DNA from: a virus | DNA: 27,398 bases | Strand: one strand, 5' to 3' | Virus record (IMG/VR): IMGVR_UViG_3300035698_013530 | Location: 1 to 27,398 of that record | In this document: in pieces, positions 6,714 through 13,379 of the stretch | Position numbering within the stretch: position 1 is the first letter of the stretch | How the letters are laid out: every line of letters begins with the position of its first letter | Position numbers and translations under genes: made by a program | The notes under the pieces: model-generated | Seen by the model: only the letters and a program-made list of their open reading frames with translations | Told to the model about the DNA's origin: nothing | Database searches by the model: none

Positions 6714-7780
6714 TAAAACAACTCAATATATCAAATTACCAAAGTCATAAGGACTCTGTACTTGACTTCGATCCTGGGGTCAATATAATTGTTGGAGAAT
6801 CTGACTCAGGCAAGACTGCTATTATCAGGGCACTCAGGTGGGTAATATGGAACAAGCCGACGGGCAATAGTATGAGGAGTTATTGGGGAGGTAAAACCTC
6901 AGTTGAACTTTTTACTGATGATGCTCACATTGTTCGTAGTAAGGATAAGGAAGAGGAATACATATTAGGAGATTCTCACTTTAAAGCTTTTCGCACAGAA
7001 GTACCGGAGGAGATCCAGAAAGCTCTTAATATGTCAGAAATTAATCTACAAAGACAGTTAGATCAACCTTTTCTCATATCTGAAACTGCCGGAAACGTAG
7101 CCAGTCATTTTAACAAAGTTGCTAAATTAGATCAGATCGACACAGGATTACAGAATATTAATAGTGCTATCAATCAACTCAATTCTATAATAGGTAAGGA
7201 AGCCGTAAAAGATAAACCGGCTACCGGACTCATTAAACAGATAAAGGATAAACAAATTGAACTGCTGAGTTTTGATTATCTGGAAAAGTATGAGATTGAG
7301 GTGGAGGTTTTGGAAGAGTTGGATAAGAGATATTTGTCAACTTTACAGAAGGAGACAAAACTTGAATCATTGATAAATGGCATCAATGAAATTTCTCCTC
7401 GAATCAGTGGCTTAGAAGAAACAGTAAGACTTGAAAAGCCTGTTAATAACTTGTTGATATTGTACGCTGATAAAGATAAGTTATTTAAACAACAGGGGAA
7501 TTTGATGTCATTGTTAGATGACTTTACAGATATTGGAGCTGAAACAGATAAACTCCAAATATTAACAGAACTTGAAAAACCTGTAAGTGATTTGTTAGAG
7601 TTGCACAGTAAGCTGTATATTGCCGAGAATGATGAAATAAAGCTCTCTGACGCACTTACTACTCTGGAGGGGGTAGACACATATATAGATAAGCTAACAA
7701 ACTCTATTATCGTCTTAGAAGTTGAATTTAAAGAGGGTATGGGCTCAACTTGTATTTTGTGTGGCAGTAAATTAAAATAA
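6710..7780 (+). CDS. Rad50/SbcC-like N-terminal half with zinc hook
   Basis: The N-terminal ATPase lobe of an SMC-type ABC ATPase: LNISNYQSHKDSVLDFDPG leads to Walker A GESDSGKT (29-36), and a Q-loop-like LQRQLDQPFL follows near residue 125. From about 155 onward the chain is predicted helical arm, including two related segments of about 40 residues with the core LEKPV-NLL / LEKPVSDLL. It ends with CILCG (C348, C351) only five residues before the stop, where intact Rad50 has its zinc hook at mid-protein. The signature and Walker B are absent and are found at 10693-11310. GTG start coupled to the resolvase stop. Confidence 0.85.
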   Translation: MIKQLNISNYQSHKDSVLDFDPGVNIIVGESDSGKTAIIRALRWVIWNKPTGNSMRSYWGGKTSVELFTDDAHIVRSKDKEEEYILGDSHFKAFRTEVPEEIQKALNMSEINLQRQLDQPFLISETAGNVASHFNKVAKLDQIDTGLQNINSAINQLNSIIGKEAVKDKPATGLIKQIKDKQIELLSFDYLEKYEIEVEVLEELDKRYLSTLQKETKLESLINGINEISPRISGLEETVRLEKPVNNLLILYADKDKLFKQQGNLMSLLDDFTDIGAETDKLQILTELEKPVSDLLELHSKLYIAENDEIKLSDALTTLEGVDTYIDKLTNSIIVLEVEFKEGMGSTCILCGSKLK

Positions 7781-7787
7781 TTATATT

Positions 7788-8162
7788 ATGGAAACAAAAA
7801 ATGCATTAATTACAGGAACTATGTTAGGAATAGAAGAGCATGGAATTTTAACATTCTCTCTTTATCTTGATTATGGAGGAAGTGGGCAGGCAGCTGGGGG
7901 ATTTAGTTTAGATACTCCTATTCATCAAGGAGACACTTTTATAAAAAGAATAGGAACAGCTGCTGGAATGTCTTTAATAATGAGAATAATTACAGTAGTT
8001 GGAGTTGAAAAATGGGAGGACTTAAAAGGAAAATATATTAGAATAAAAGGGGATTTCACTCAAATTCAAGCTATTGGAAATGTTATTAAAGATGACTGGC
8101 TTGACTTTAAACAATTTTTTGAAGAGATTAAGCCATTTATCCAACTTATTAAACCTGAATGA
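7788..8162 (+). CDS. conserved phage protein of unknown function, 124 aa
   Basis: Contains GTMLGIEEHGILTFSLYLDY, then GGSGQAAGGFSLDTP and VGVEKWEDLKGKYIRIKGD, ending with GNVIKDDWLDFKQF. I recall this glycine-rich pattern from many unannotated phage and mobile-element proteins, often outside Bacteroidetes as well. It looks like a small beta-rich domain, with no catalytic motif I can name. It sits between the Rad50-like N half and the Mre11-like gene, and is ATGA-coupled to the latter, so a link to that complex is possible but unproven. Confidence 0.75.
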   Translation: METKNALITGTMLGIEEHGILTFSLYLDYGGSGQAAGGFSLDTPIHQGDTFIKRIGTAAGMSLIMRIITVVGVEKWEDLKGKYIRIKGDFTQIQAIGNVIKDDWLDFKQFFEEIKPFIQLIKPE

Positions 8163-9076
8163 TGAAAAGAACTAGAAATATAAAAATACCTGATGCCATA
8201 CTTACGGGTGATTGGCACCTCAGAGAAGATGTACCTACTTGTTTTAAAGGTGATTGGGAAACAGAACAATGGGACAGCGTTGTATTTGTTGCTGATCTAC
8301 AAAAGAAATATAACTGCCCTGTATTACATGCCGGTGATTTATTTCATCATTGGAAACCTAGTCCTTGGTTATTATCAAAGTGTATTGAATTATTTCCTAA
8401 AGAGTTTCACACTATTTTCGGGCAGCATGACCTTCCCCAGCACAACCTTCAATTAGAACATAAATCAGGAATCAATACTTTAAGACAAGCAGGTATTGTG
8501 AAAGTGTTAGAAGGGTGTCATTTTGGACAAGAGCCTGATTCTGAAAAAAGTTCTTTCCTTGTTTTCAGTGAAAAATTTATAAAAGGAATTACAATGTGGC
8601 CTGAACATCATATTCTTGTCTGGCATCACCTCACATATCTTCAAAAACCATTTCCCGGAGCATCAGGAGGTATGGCAGAAGGTATACTGAGGAAATATCC
8701 TCAATTCGATTTGATTGTGACAGGAGATAATCATTGCTCGTTTACCATAGAATACAAAGGTAGAAGACTCGTCAATACAGGAAACCTGACACGACAATCT
8801 GCAGCTCAAATAGATTTCAAGCCCTGTGTTTGGCTCTGGTACGCAGAAGATAACTCCGTAGAACAGGTTTACCTGCCTATACAAGAGGGAGTAATATCTA
8901 GGGAGCATATAGATAGCAAGGAGCAAAGGAATGAGCGTATAGATGCCTTTGTAGAAGAATTACAGAGTGATTGGGAGTCTAATATGAACTTTGAGGATAA
9001 CTTGAAAAAATGCTTTATTAAAAATGACATATCAAAAGAAGTGCAATCTCTAATTTACCAAGCAATTGAAAAATGA
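8159..9076 (+). CDS. Mre11/SbcD-like metallophosphoesterase
   Basis: Probable nuclease subunit of the phage break-processing complex. Calcineurin-like metal motifs in order: GDWH (D18, H20), HAGDLFHH (D60), GQHD (88-91), WHHL (H156, H157), and GDNH (189-192) followed by VNTGNLTR. Two motifs differ from the usual GNHD and GHxH. Length 305 is shorter than SbcD (about 400), with a C-terminal helical, charged region after about 245 that could dock on the Rad50 arms. ATGATG start overlaps the upstream stop. Pairing with the split ATPase supports Mre11 over a generic phosphatase. Confidence 0.85.
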   Translation: MMKRTRNIKIPDAILTGDWHLREDVPTCFKGDWETEQWDSVVFVADLQKKYNCPVLHAGDLFHHWKPSPWLLSKCIELFPKEFHTIFGQHDLPQHNLQLEHKSGINTLRQAGIVKVLEGCHFGQEPDSEKSSFLVFSEKFIKGITMWPEHHILVWHHLTYLQKPFPGASGGMAEGILRKYPQFDLIVTGDNHCSFTIEYKGRRLVNTGNLTRQSAAQIDFKPCVWLWYAEDNSVEQVYLPIQEGVISREHIDSKEQRNERIDAFVEELQSDWESNMNFEDNLKKCFIKNDISKEVQSLIYQAIEK

Positions 9077-9293
9077 AAAGCTTTTAATTCCTTTAGTTTT
9101 AGAATTAAATGAGGATTTATTACCAGAAGAACAGTTAATAGGTATCAGAACAATAGGAATAAGGGAAGGATGTCACACTATAACCGGATATGTGGGCATT
9201 ATAAAAGACTTTTCGGGACTTAATAAAGTACGGAGCGGTAATTTAAAAGCAACTGAATACAGAGGTAAAAAATTAGGAAAATTATCAATATAA
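9066..9293 (+). CDS. hypothetical protein, 75 aa, TTG start
   Basis: The only start fitting this frame is TTG at 9066, overlapping the phosphoesterase end by 11 bases; no in-frame ATG occurs near. The protein reads as a small beta domain (LLIPLVLELNEDLLPEEQ, then HTITGYVGIIKDFSGL). No recognised motif. Position in a run of five short genes between the Mre11-like and Rad50 C-half genes is the only functional hint. Confidence 0.55.
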   Translation: MKNEKLLIPLVLELNEDLLPEEQLIGIRTIGIREGCHTITGYVGIIKDFSGLNKVRSGNLKATEYRGKKLGKLSI

Positions 9294-9302
9294 AACAACG
9301 AA

Positions 9303-9497
9303 ATGGAAATACTAAAAACTTTAAAACAATCAGTCCTTGCCGTTAATAAAATATTAAAGGACAGGGTAGAAACTATGGGAACCATAGAACTCCTACGCAA
9401 TACGCATCCTACGTATCGGGGGGATTATGCAAGAGACCTTTATAAGGAGAAGCGTATAACAAAAGAAGAAACTTTATTATTTATTAAAGTATATTAA
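9303..9497 (+). CDS. hypothetical protein, 64 aa
   Basis: Leader AACAACGAAATG after a 9-base gap. The N-terminal half is helical (MEILKTLKQSVLAVNKILKD); the second half has YRGDYARDLYKEKRITKEET, which resembles a short winged or helical domain. No recognised family. It abuts the next gene without a gap. Confidence 0.6.
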   Translation: MEILKTLKQSVLAVNKILKDRVETMGTIELLRNTHPTYRGDYARDLYKEKRITKEETLLFIKVY

Positions 9498-9683
9498 ATG
9501 ATTACTCCAATTGAACTCTTACAGGAAAAATTAAGTAGATTATGGAGTGCAAGACACCATTCTTTTAAAGCTGTGAAAGAAGGTAAAATTGATAAAGAAC
9601 TTCATGAAACACATGTCAAGAACCTTACACCTATAATTGAAAGTTATAAATTTGCTATTACAATGTTAAAAAAATACACATGA
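9498..9683 (+). CDS. hypothetical helical protein, 61 aa
   Basis: Starts directly after the previous stop and ends with an ATGA overlap into the next gene. Almost entirely helix-forming residues (LLQEKLSRLWSARHHSFKAV, then a second helix ending FAITMLKKYT), suggesting a helical hairpin. No recognised family. Composition would be compatible with a coiled-coil partner of the Rad50-like subunits, which is inference from position only. Confidence 0.6.
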   Translation: MITPIELLQEKLSRLWSARHHSFKAVKEGKIDKELHETHVKNLTPIIESYKFAITMLKKYT

Positions 9684-9868
9684 AAAATTATGACTTAATA
9701 ATTCAAATATTAATGGATTTGAAACGAGTAGGAACTTTTTACCAAAATGCAATTGAACTAGATTATTATTGCATTGATTCTATTACCGGGGAAGAATTTG
9801 AAAAAAGAATTGACACTGCACTTAAAAAAACAGAAAATGAAAAAACTAGACGAACAAGATTTACTTGA
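9680..9868 (+). CDS. hypothetical helical protein, 62 aa
   Basis: ATGA-coupled to the previous gene, and its last 32 bases overlap the next gene. Begins MKNYDLIIQILMDLKRVGTF and ends with a basic, charged tail (KRIDTALKKTENEKTRR). Likely helical. No known motif. Confidence 0.55.
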   Translation: MKNYDLIIQILMDLKRVGTFYQNAIELDYYCIDSITGEEFEKRIDTALKKTENEKTRRTRFT

Positions 9869-10079
9869 CTTGAAAAACGATATTGGCGAGGCTAAAACAA
9901 AAAAGTCTGAGTTAATAGGTCAAAAAAATGCCTTAATGAACCAATTAGAAAATGAGTGGGGTTGTAAAACTGTGGAAGAAGCTCAGAAGAAACTCAAAAC
10001 AATGGGTACTGAAATTGAGGGTATAGAAGATAAGATTGAAAAGGGTGTAGCAGACCTGCAGGAAAAATATAATGTGTAA
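9837..10079 (+). CDS. small coiled-coil protein, 80 aa, candidate Rad50 arm component
   Basis: I chose the ATG at 9837 over an upstream one at 9774, because 9774 lies deep in the previous gene and adds non-conserved residues. The protein is coiled coil in two segments: LLDLKNDIGEAKTKKSELIG to about residue 35, then a short turn with EWGCKTVEEA, then IEGIEDKIEKGVADLQEKY. From memory, similar 80-residue coiled coils sit just upstream of Rad50 C-half ATPases in other phages. It could supply part of the missing descending arm of the split Rad50. Family function is not established. Confidence 0.65.
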   Translation: MKKLDEQDLLDLKNDIGEAKTKKSELIGQKNALMNQLENEWGCKTVEEAQKKLKTMGTEIEGIEDKIEKGVADLQEKYNV

Positions 10080-10084
10080 TAGTT

Positions 10085-10696
10085 ATGAAACGTAGAAATT
10101 TTCTTAAAGGTATATTTGGAGCTGCCGTAGTGGTGGCTGTACCAATAGCAGTTGTAAATAGAATAGAACAATCTGAAATACGTCACGTCTCTGACAGGTT
10201 ACATGTAGCAGATAAACTTGGAACTATAATAAAACCAATTGATGAATCTATATTTAATTCTAATGATATTCTTTTTATTTATGATGAAGAAAGGTTAATT
10301 GGATATAGTAGGTTATTTGCTTTAAATTTTTACCAAGCTCCAGTTGATGTTTCTTTACTATACCCTCCGAAAGTATGGAATGGTAAAAGAAAGAACCTTA
10401 CTAAAAAGCATAAGAAAGGAAAAAAGATATATGAAATTGATTACCACCCTACATATCATAAGGGAAGTAAACAGTGGACTTTAGATGTTGATATGGTAAA
10501 TTGGGAAGTTGATCCTATGTTATTATTAGAAAACAATAAAATGCTTAATTGTTTAATTAAACACGGTAATATGAAAATAACAGGAGATATATATTTAACC
10601 TCTCATAGCCTATCTATTCCTATGTATGATGGAATATCAGGAATTGCTACTTTTGAGGGTAGTGGGGAATTAATAACTATATTAGAAAAAGGATGA
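10085..10696 (+). CDS. putative exported protein with twin-arginine-type signal, 203 aa
   Basis: N-terminus MKRRNFLKGIFGAAVVVAVP has the RRxFLK motif followed by a hydrophobic stretch (about residues 9-25), as in Tat signal peptides; no clear signal-peptidase site (AxA) follows, so it may remain anchored. The mature part has a very basic segment (KRKNLTKKHKKGKK, about 98-111) and a beta-rich end with MKITGDIYLTSHSLSIP and FEGSGEL. No enzyme motif recognised. It starts 5 bases after the coiled-coil gene and is ATGA-coupled to the Rad50-like C half, an odd place for an exported protein. Confidence 0.75.
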   Translation: MKRRNFLKGIFGAAVVVAVPIAVVNRIEQSEIRHVSDRLHVADKLGTIIKPIDESIFNSNDILFIYDEERLIGYSRLFALNFYQAPVDVSLLYPPKVWNGKRKNLTKKHKKGKKIYEIDYHPTYHKGSKQWTLDVDMVNWEVDPMLLLENNKMLNCLIKHGNMKITGDIYLTSHSLSIPMYDGISGIATFEGSGELITILEKG

Positions 10697-11310
10697 GTAT
10701 AACAGAACTAAGAAATAATCTGGAAAGGCTTAAAGGGCAGAAAATCCAGGTCAGGAAGTCTTTGGTAGAAATCAAGCAGGAATTTAGAGATGCTAGGAAA
10801 TCTTTACATCTGCATGAAAAAGCTAAAGAAATAATTCGAATTGTAGGATTAGAAACACAAACCAAATTACAATTTCACATTAGTAATATTACTTCCCTTG
10901 CTCTTGAGTCCGTGTTCCCGGATCCGTATGAATTAAAAGCTAATTTTATACAAAGAAGAAATAAAACGGAATGTGATTTAACTTTTGTACGGGATGAAAT
11001 GGAAATAGACCCGATTGAGGCTAGTGGTGTGGGAGCAATAGACGTTGCGGCATTTGCTTTAAGAATAGCCTCGTGGAGTATGAATGTTCCTCATACTAGG
11101 AATACAATTATTCTGGACGAGCCTTTTAGATTTTTAAGTAAAAATTATCAGGAACAGGCAAGTATTATGATAAAAGAAATAAGTCAAAAACTAGGGATAC
11201 AAATAATTTTGGTCACTCATGAGACTGCTTTAACGGAATCAGCAGATAAGATTTTTAATGTTTCTATAAAAAAAGGAGTCAGTAAAATAAAAACAGGCAG
11301 CACTACATAA
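10693..11310 (+). CDS. Rad50/SbcC-like C-terminal half
   Basis: Completes the ABC ATPase begun at 6710. Residues 1-65 form a coiled coil (LRNNLERLKGQKIQVRKSL). An ABC-signature variant follows: ASGVGAIDVAAFALRIAS with S111-G112-V113-G114 in place of the usual SGGE. Walker B is TIILDEPF with D142 and E143, and the H-loop is LVTHE with H176. Walker A is absent. At 205 residues it is a C-terminal lobe with only a short arm. Two N halves and two C halves would be needed for an active dimer. ATGA-coupled to the Tat-type gene. Confidence 0.87.
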   Translation: MSITELRNNLERLKGQKIQVRKSLVEIKQEFRDARKSLHLHEKAKEIIRIVGLETQTKLQFHISNITSLALESVFPDPYELKANFIQRRNKTECDLTFVRDEMEIDPIEASGVGAIDVAAFALRIASWSMNVPHTRNTIILDEPFRFLSKNYQEQASIMIKEISQKLGIQIILVTHETALTESADKIFNVSIKKGVSKIKTGSTT

Positions 11311-11333
11311 ATATAAAATTAAAAACAAATAAG

Positions 11334-11507
11334 ATGGAAAACCAAGAAGAAGAACTATTCATCGGAGCAATGATGCCTGAAGATTTAAAAAGAATATCAG
11401 CTACCACATACGCATTAAAAAATGACGTTATTGAACTGCAAAAAGAAGTTAAAAAACTTAAAACCCAAGTCTCAAAAGTTATTAGGGCCATTGAACTTTA
11501 TCCATAA
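11334..11507 (+). CDS. small coiled-coil protein, 57 aa
   Basis: Leader AAAAACAAATAAG before the ATG. The acidic start (MENQEEELFIGAMMPEDLKR) is followed by a heptad-like helix from about residue 27 (LKNDVIELQKEVKKLKTQVS). No known family. Good start context, absence of competing frames and position in a tandem series of small genes support it. Confidence 0.6.
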   Translation: MENQEEELFIGAMMPEDLKRISATTYALKNDVIELQKEVKKLKTQVSKVIRAIELYP

Positions 11508-11538
11508 TTAAAAAATTAAACAACTAACTAAATGAGAT

Positions 11539-11715
11539 ATGAAAAAAGTATTAGCAATTTGTAAAAAAACATATCCTGACGAAAACGATATGATAGGTTA
11601 TTGCGATGGGGAAATTGAACCATCAGAAGTTAAGATATACCACAAAGGCAGAAAGTATTTAGTATATCCCGACCATTGTGATAATAAATATTTTACTATT
11701 ATGAAAAAAAACTAA
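11539..11715 (+). CDS. hypothetical protein, 58 aa
   Basis: Begins MKKVLAICKKTYPDENDMIG and contains VKIYHKGRKYLVYPDHC, a small beta-strand pattern with three cysteines. No recognised family. Thirty-one bases of AT-rich spacer precede it and 13 follow. Probably one of the phage accessory genes in this stretch. Confidence 0.6.
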   Translation: MKKVLAICKKTYPDENDMIGYCDGEIEPSEVKIYHKGRKYLVYPDHCDNKYFTIMKKN

Positions 11716-11728
11716 CACCCATTGAATC

Positions 11729-12475
11729 ATGAAAACAGCAAAAGAACATATTATCAAAGATTGTAAAAACCCCGATACGGGTAAATTACCAACGTGGAAA
11801 TCCCTTGAAAAGCTCAATATAGCTTATGATTTAGATGGGGTTGAAAAATTAATGGAAGAATACGCCTCACAGAAGCCCGATCCTGTTATTAGCAGGGAGA
11901 GGATAATAGAATTGATAGATTCGTATTGGAAATTTGATGAGGATCAACAACATTTATCTTCATGGTGCAACAAACAAGATTTACTAAAGGTTATTTCCGA
12001 ACTAGCACCAGAGGGGGATGAAGAATGCGGAGTATATGTTATCTCAAGAGATGGAAATAATACAACTGTCTTTAAAAATGGTGAAAAACTAACTCCTTCT
12101 GAGGCAAAAGTATTTTACGGATGTAAATTAACTGATAAGGATAAGGCTGTTTTAGATAAAACTATGAAAGAATATTTTGATTCTATTAAGCAACCCCAAC
12201 CAGAACAGGATAAACTACAAGCATACCATTTAAATTGTGATGTTTGTGGTAAAACTTATTGGAGTATTTCTGCTTTTCCCGAACCACAATGGTGTGAGAA
12301 ATGTGTAAAAGAATATTTTGATATAAAAAGCGAACAGAAGCCAACGGATGAAGAGATAGAGAATAAAGCTAGTGACATTGCCGACCCTACATCTAAGCAT
12401 GGTTATCAAAGAGGGGAATGGTTAGGATTTAAAGAGGGTGCTAAATGGATGAGAGACAACCAAATAAATAAATAG
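11729..12475 (+). CDS. hypothetical protein with zinc-ribbon-like motif, 248 aa
   Basis: A modular accessory protein. The N-terminal part has KLMEEYASQK and RERIIELIDSYWKFDED, both familiar from Bacteroidetes-phage accessory proteins. A paired-cysteine module follows: NCDVCGKTYW, then WCEKCVKEYF about 25 residues later, likely a zinc ribbon. It ends with GYQRGEWLGFKEGAKWMRD, another recurrent phage C-terminal motif. No catalytic site seen. It may be a nucleic-acid-binding or adaptor protein. Two bases separate its stop from the next start. Confidence 0.75.
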   Translation: MKTAKEHIIKDCKNPDTGKLPTWKSLEKLNIAYDLDGVEKLMEEYASQKPDPVISRERIIELIDSYWKFDEDQQHLSSWCNKQDLLKVISELAPEGDEECGVYVISRDGNNTTVFKNGEKLTPSEAKVFYGCKLTDKDKAVLDKTMKEYFDSIKQPQPEQDKLQAYHLNCDVCGKTYWSISAFPEPQWCEKCVKEYFDIKSEQKPTDEEIENKASDIADPTSKHGYQRGEWLGFKEGAKWMRDNQINK

Positions 12476-12477
12476 AG

Positions 12478-12984
12478 ATGGGAGAGAAAAAAATAAGTGC
12501 AGAAGATATACTTGAGAAACATGGGTTTTACTCTGATATGTTTGTTGAAAATCCAGATGAGTATGAACAATTAATAAAAGCAGTTGAATACGCTCAGTCC
12601 TCAAAGGTGACAGACGAGCCAGCCGGACAGGTTGAGCAACAACCCGACAAGGGAGATACTACCGATAAGAAAATTATGATGAAGCATTGTTCTGATAATG
12701 GATTGCTTGGTATTAGGCTGGGTAAATCAATTCTTAATGCTATGCGCGAATACCATAGCACCAAGACACATGAAGAATCTATTGAGGATAGAGAAGTAAT
12801 TTATGAGGAAATAAGTGATGAGCATATAAGACTATTAAATGAGGCAACGATGCAGGATATTTACACAAAAAACTATCATTTATATAAATGTAAAAGATTT
12901 GGGATAACAAATGAAATGGTATCTGTTATGATGGTTAACTACGCAGAGCGATACCACAAAAGCAAGACTACGAAAGGAGTATAA
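12478..12984 (+). CDS. hypothetical accessory protein, 168 aa
   Basis: N-terminal ISAEDILEKHGFYSDMFVEN resembles short helical modules seen in other Bacteroidetes-phage accessory genes. A proline and glutamine-rich linker (EPAGQVEQQPDKGD) separates it from a helical C-terminal half ending VSVMMVNYAERYHKS. No recognised enzyme. It follows the zinc-ribbon gene by 2 bases, so the two are probably co-expressed. Confidence 0.72.
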   Translation: MGEKKISAEDILEKHGFYSDMFVENPDEYEQLIKAVEYAQSSKVTDEPAGQVEQQPDKGDTTDKKIMMKHCSDNGLLGIRLGKSILNAMREYHSTKTHEESIEDREVIYEEISDEHIRLLNEATMQDIYTKNYHLYKCKRFGITNEMVSVMMVNYAERYHKSKTTKGV

Positions 12985-13037
12985 AAACACTATCACCACC
13001 CACGACCTAAGCGAGAGAGACAGAGGAAGAAGAAAAA

Positions 13038-13379
13038 ATGAAACAAAGTACAGTCATAAATAGAGCATTAAGAGATTTGAAAATGATGGGTTTAATAGAC
13101 AATTATTACGCAAGTGAACTACGTCCATTATTAAATGCTATATTTGTTGCAGGATGGGAAGTTGGATATCACGAATCTCACCAAACAACTGCCAAAACAA
13201 TAGGGCAATATAATTTACAAGGTAAACTAGTAAACACCTATCCAAGCCTAAAAATTGCTTGTAAAAGAACAGGATTTAGTAAAAGTGGTATTATATATTC
13301 CATGAAGAATAATATACCGACAAGACAAAGATGGGTTTGGAAATACTTAGTTCTTCCCGATCTTGATTTACAAAGCTAA
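13038..13379 (+). CDS. NUMOD1-like domain protein without nuclease, 113 aa
   Basis: The N-terminal half (about 1-50) is helical, with NAIFVAGWEVGYHE. The C-terminal half fits NUMOD1, a DNA-binding module usually found beside homing endonuclease domains: IGQYNLQGKLVNTYPSLKIA, then TGFSKSGIIYSMK and RWVWKY. No GIY-YIG or HNH motif is present, and the gene is too short to hold one. It may be a regulator or a remnant of a homing enzyme. It is the last plus-strand gene, and its final 12 bases overlap the convergent minus-strand gene. Confidence 0.72.
   Translation: MKQSTVINRALRDLKMMGLIDNYYASELRPLLNAIFVAGWEVGYHESHQTTAKTIGQYNLQGKLVNTYPSLKIACKRTGFSKSGIIYSMKNNIPTRQRWVWKYLVLPDLDLQS

Noticed and set aside
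9774-9836. Longer start for the small coiled-coil protein
   Set aside because: It would overlap most of the preceding gene and adds residues that do not fit the coiled coil.
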